Assembly: GCA_028712015.1 (NCBI GenBank)
Contig: JAQTRB010000072.1
Coordinates: 1-7,208, forward strand
DNA: 7,208 bases
Direction of reading: 5' to 3'
From: Syntrophales bacterium
GTDB taxonomy: Bacteria > Desulfobacterota > Syntrophia > Syntrophales > UBA5619
The notes under the pieces are model-generated. The model saw nothing but the letters and a program-made list of their open reading frames with translations. It was not told where the DNA came from and ran no database searches. The translations under genes and the position numbers were made by a program. Shown piece after piece: positions 6,295 to 7,208 of this stretch (position 1 is its first letter; each line of letters starts with the position of its first letter).

Positions 6295-6894
6295 TCAAAC
6301 GCCGCGGCGGAATTCGAGACACTTGGCGAGCGTCATCCGGTCCGTATACTTGAGGTCGCCGCCCATCGGAACGCCCAGGGCGATCCGCGTAACCTTCACA
6401 GCCCGTTCCTTCAGAAGCTTCGAGAGCAGCAAGGCCGTCGTCTCTCCGGGTACGCTCGGATTGGTGGCCACGATCACCTCTTCGACCGGGGAATCCGAAA
6501 TCCGATCGAGAAGCTCGCGAATCCGGAGCTGTTCCGGACCGATCCCCTCCAACGGGGCAAGCGCGCCGTGGAGCACATGGTAGACGCCGCGGTATCCCCC
6601 GCTCGCCTCCAGCGCGATGAGTGAATCGGGCTCCTCGACAACGCAGATGATTCTCCGGTTCCTCGCCTGGTCGGCACAGACGCCGCAGAGTTCCGACTCG
6701 GCGAGATTGAAACAGACCGAACAAAGGCGAATCTTCTGCTTCACGTCCAGAATGCTTTCGGCCAATCGACGCGCATCCTCCGCGGAGCCTCGGAGAACAT
6801 GGTTTGCCAGGCGCGCCGCCGTCTTTTCTCCGATGCCGGGAAATCTTGAAAACTCCTTGATCAGGCGCTGAATGGAAAGGGCGTACCCGGACAT
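6295..6894 (-). CDS. recR: Recombination mediator protein RecR
   Basis: A 199-residue protein, matching the family length of about 200. Residues 8-30 contain the helix-hairpin-helix segment FPGIGEKTAARLA used for DNA contact. The zinc finger is C58-x2-C61 and C70-x2-C73. The Toprim domain begins near residue 80 (IICVVEEPDSLIALE), followed by HGALAPLEGIGPEQL. The C-terminal family motif GVPMGGDLKYTDRMTLAKCLEFRR is recognisable. RecR works with RecO/RecF to load RecA at single-stranded gaps. Its ATG at 6894 is eight bases after the ybaB stop, with GGGGGAG just upstream (a slightly short spacing), so the two are co-transcribed. The dnaX-ybaB-recR order is common in bacteria; dnaX would lie beyond the right edge. 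Confidence 0.97.
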   Translation of the reverse strand: MSGYALSIQRLIKEFSRFPGIGEKTAARLANHVLRGSAEDARRLAESILDVKQKIRLCSVCFNLAESELCGVCADQARNRRIICVVEEPDSLIALEASGGYRGVYHVLHGALAPLEGIGPEQLRIRELLDRISDSPVEEVIVATNPSVPGETTALLLSKLLKERAVKVTRIALGVPMGGDLKYTDRMTLAKCLEFRRGV

Positions 6895-6902
6895 GGCTCC
6901 CC

Positions 6903-7208
6903 CTACATCAGGCCGGGGATCTGGAGCCCGCCCGTAATCTTTCCCATCTCCGCAGCGGCCATCTCCTGGGCCTTGCGAATCCCCTCGTTCACCGCCGCGA
7001 CGACCAGGTCTTGGAGCATCTCGACGTCGTTCGGATTGACAACCTCTTTTTCGATTTTCAAAGAGAGGACCTCGAATTTGCCGTTGACGGTGACCGAGAC
7101 CATGCCGCCGCCCGCGGTCGCGTCGACCCTCTTCTCCGCCAGTTCATCCTGCAGTTGCGCCATCCGCTCCTGCATCTTTTTGGCCTGTTTCATGATGTTT
7201 CCAAAATT
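6903..7208 (-). CDS. ybaB: YbaB/EbfC nucleoid-associated protein (5' end outside window)
   Basis: A small DNA-binding protein of the YbaB/EbfC family, forming dimers that bind DNA and help organise the nucleoid. The visible part has the typical N-terminal coiled helix (MKQAKKMQERMAQLQDEL), the central beta strands (GGGMVSVTVNGKFEVLSLKIE) and the C-terminal IPGLM ending. The first in-frame ATG is at 7193, but the frame continues upstream to the window edge as N-F-G-N-I. Family members usually have a few residues such as GNLMKQAQ before this point, so the true start is probably outside the window and the internal Met is not the start. The gene ends eight bases before recR, its usual neighbour. 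Confidence 0.93.
   Translation of the reverse strand, partial: NFGNIMKQAKKMQERMAQLQDELAEKRVDATAGGGMVSVTVNGKFEVLSLKIEKEVVNPNDVEMLQDLVVAAVNEGIRKAQEMAAAEMGKITGGLQIPGLM

Noticed and set aside
6100..6624. Plus-strand frames starting in the recR-por gap and running into recR
   Set aside because: More than half of each lies antisense to recR, and the proteins resemble nothing recognisable.

Overview
All supported genes in this window lie on the minus strand, so it reads right to left. Coding GC looks high, starts have clear Shine-Dalgarno sites, and the gene content is that of an anaerobe: a four-subunit ferredoxin-type 2-oxoacid oxidoreductase followed by NADH-dehydrogenase-like iron-sulfur flavoproteins. 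A strictly anaerobic or syntrophic bacterium, for example of the former Deltaproteobacteria, would fit. That placement is inferred from gene content only and is low confidence.

Right end (7208 to 6295): the end of a housekeeping ybaB-recR pair. ybaB (nucleoid-associated protein) enters from beyond the window, because its reading frame stays open past the first ATG. recR (recombination mediator) follows after 8 bases. Next comes a gene-free stretch (6294 to 5844). It holds interlocking hairpins just after recR, an A+T-richer middle, a good sigma70-type promoter (TTGACA, 17-base spacer, TAGAAA), and a two-copy 20-base tandem repeat between the promoter and the next start codon.

Main operon (5843 to 1, continuing off the left edge): porG, porD, porA, porB (gamma, delta, alpha and beta subunits of a pyruvate-type 2-oxoacid:ferredoxin oxidoreductase), then a NuoE-like [2Fe-2S] subunit, a NuoF/HydB-like NADH-binding FMN subunit with extra Fe-S domains at both ends, and the N-terminal 145 codons of a NuoG/HoxU-like ferredoxin-domain subunit. 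Gaps are 29, 2, -1, 37, about -11 and 10 bases, with no convincing internal terminator, so one transcript is likely.

How the genes may work together (inference): the Por core oxidises and decarboxylates a 2-oxoacid with CoA and thiamine diphosphate, passing electrons through PorB and PorD clusters. The E/F/G-like module has the parts of an NADH dehydrogenase or of the flavoprotein module of electron-bifurcating hydrogenases. Its placement in the same operon suggests a 2-oxoacid oxidoreductase coupled directly to NAD(H), possibly with ferredoxin as a third partner. The HoxU-like subunit lacks the Cys/His cluster motif normally found between its [2Fe-2S] domain and its ferredoxin motif, so it looks like an adapted adaptor. 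This Por-plus-diaphorase arrangement is the most interesting thing in the window.
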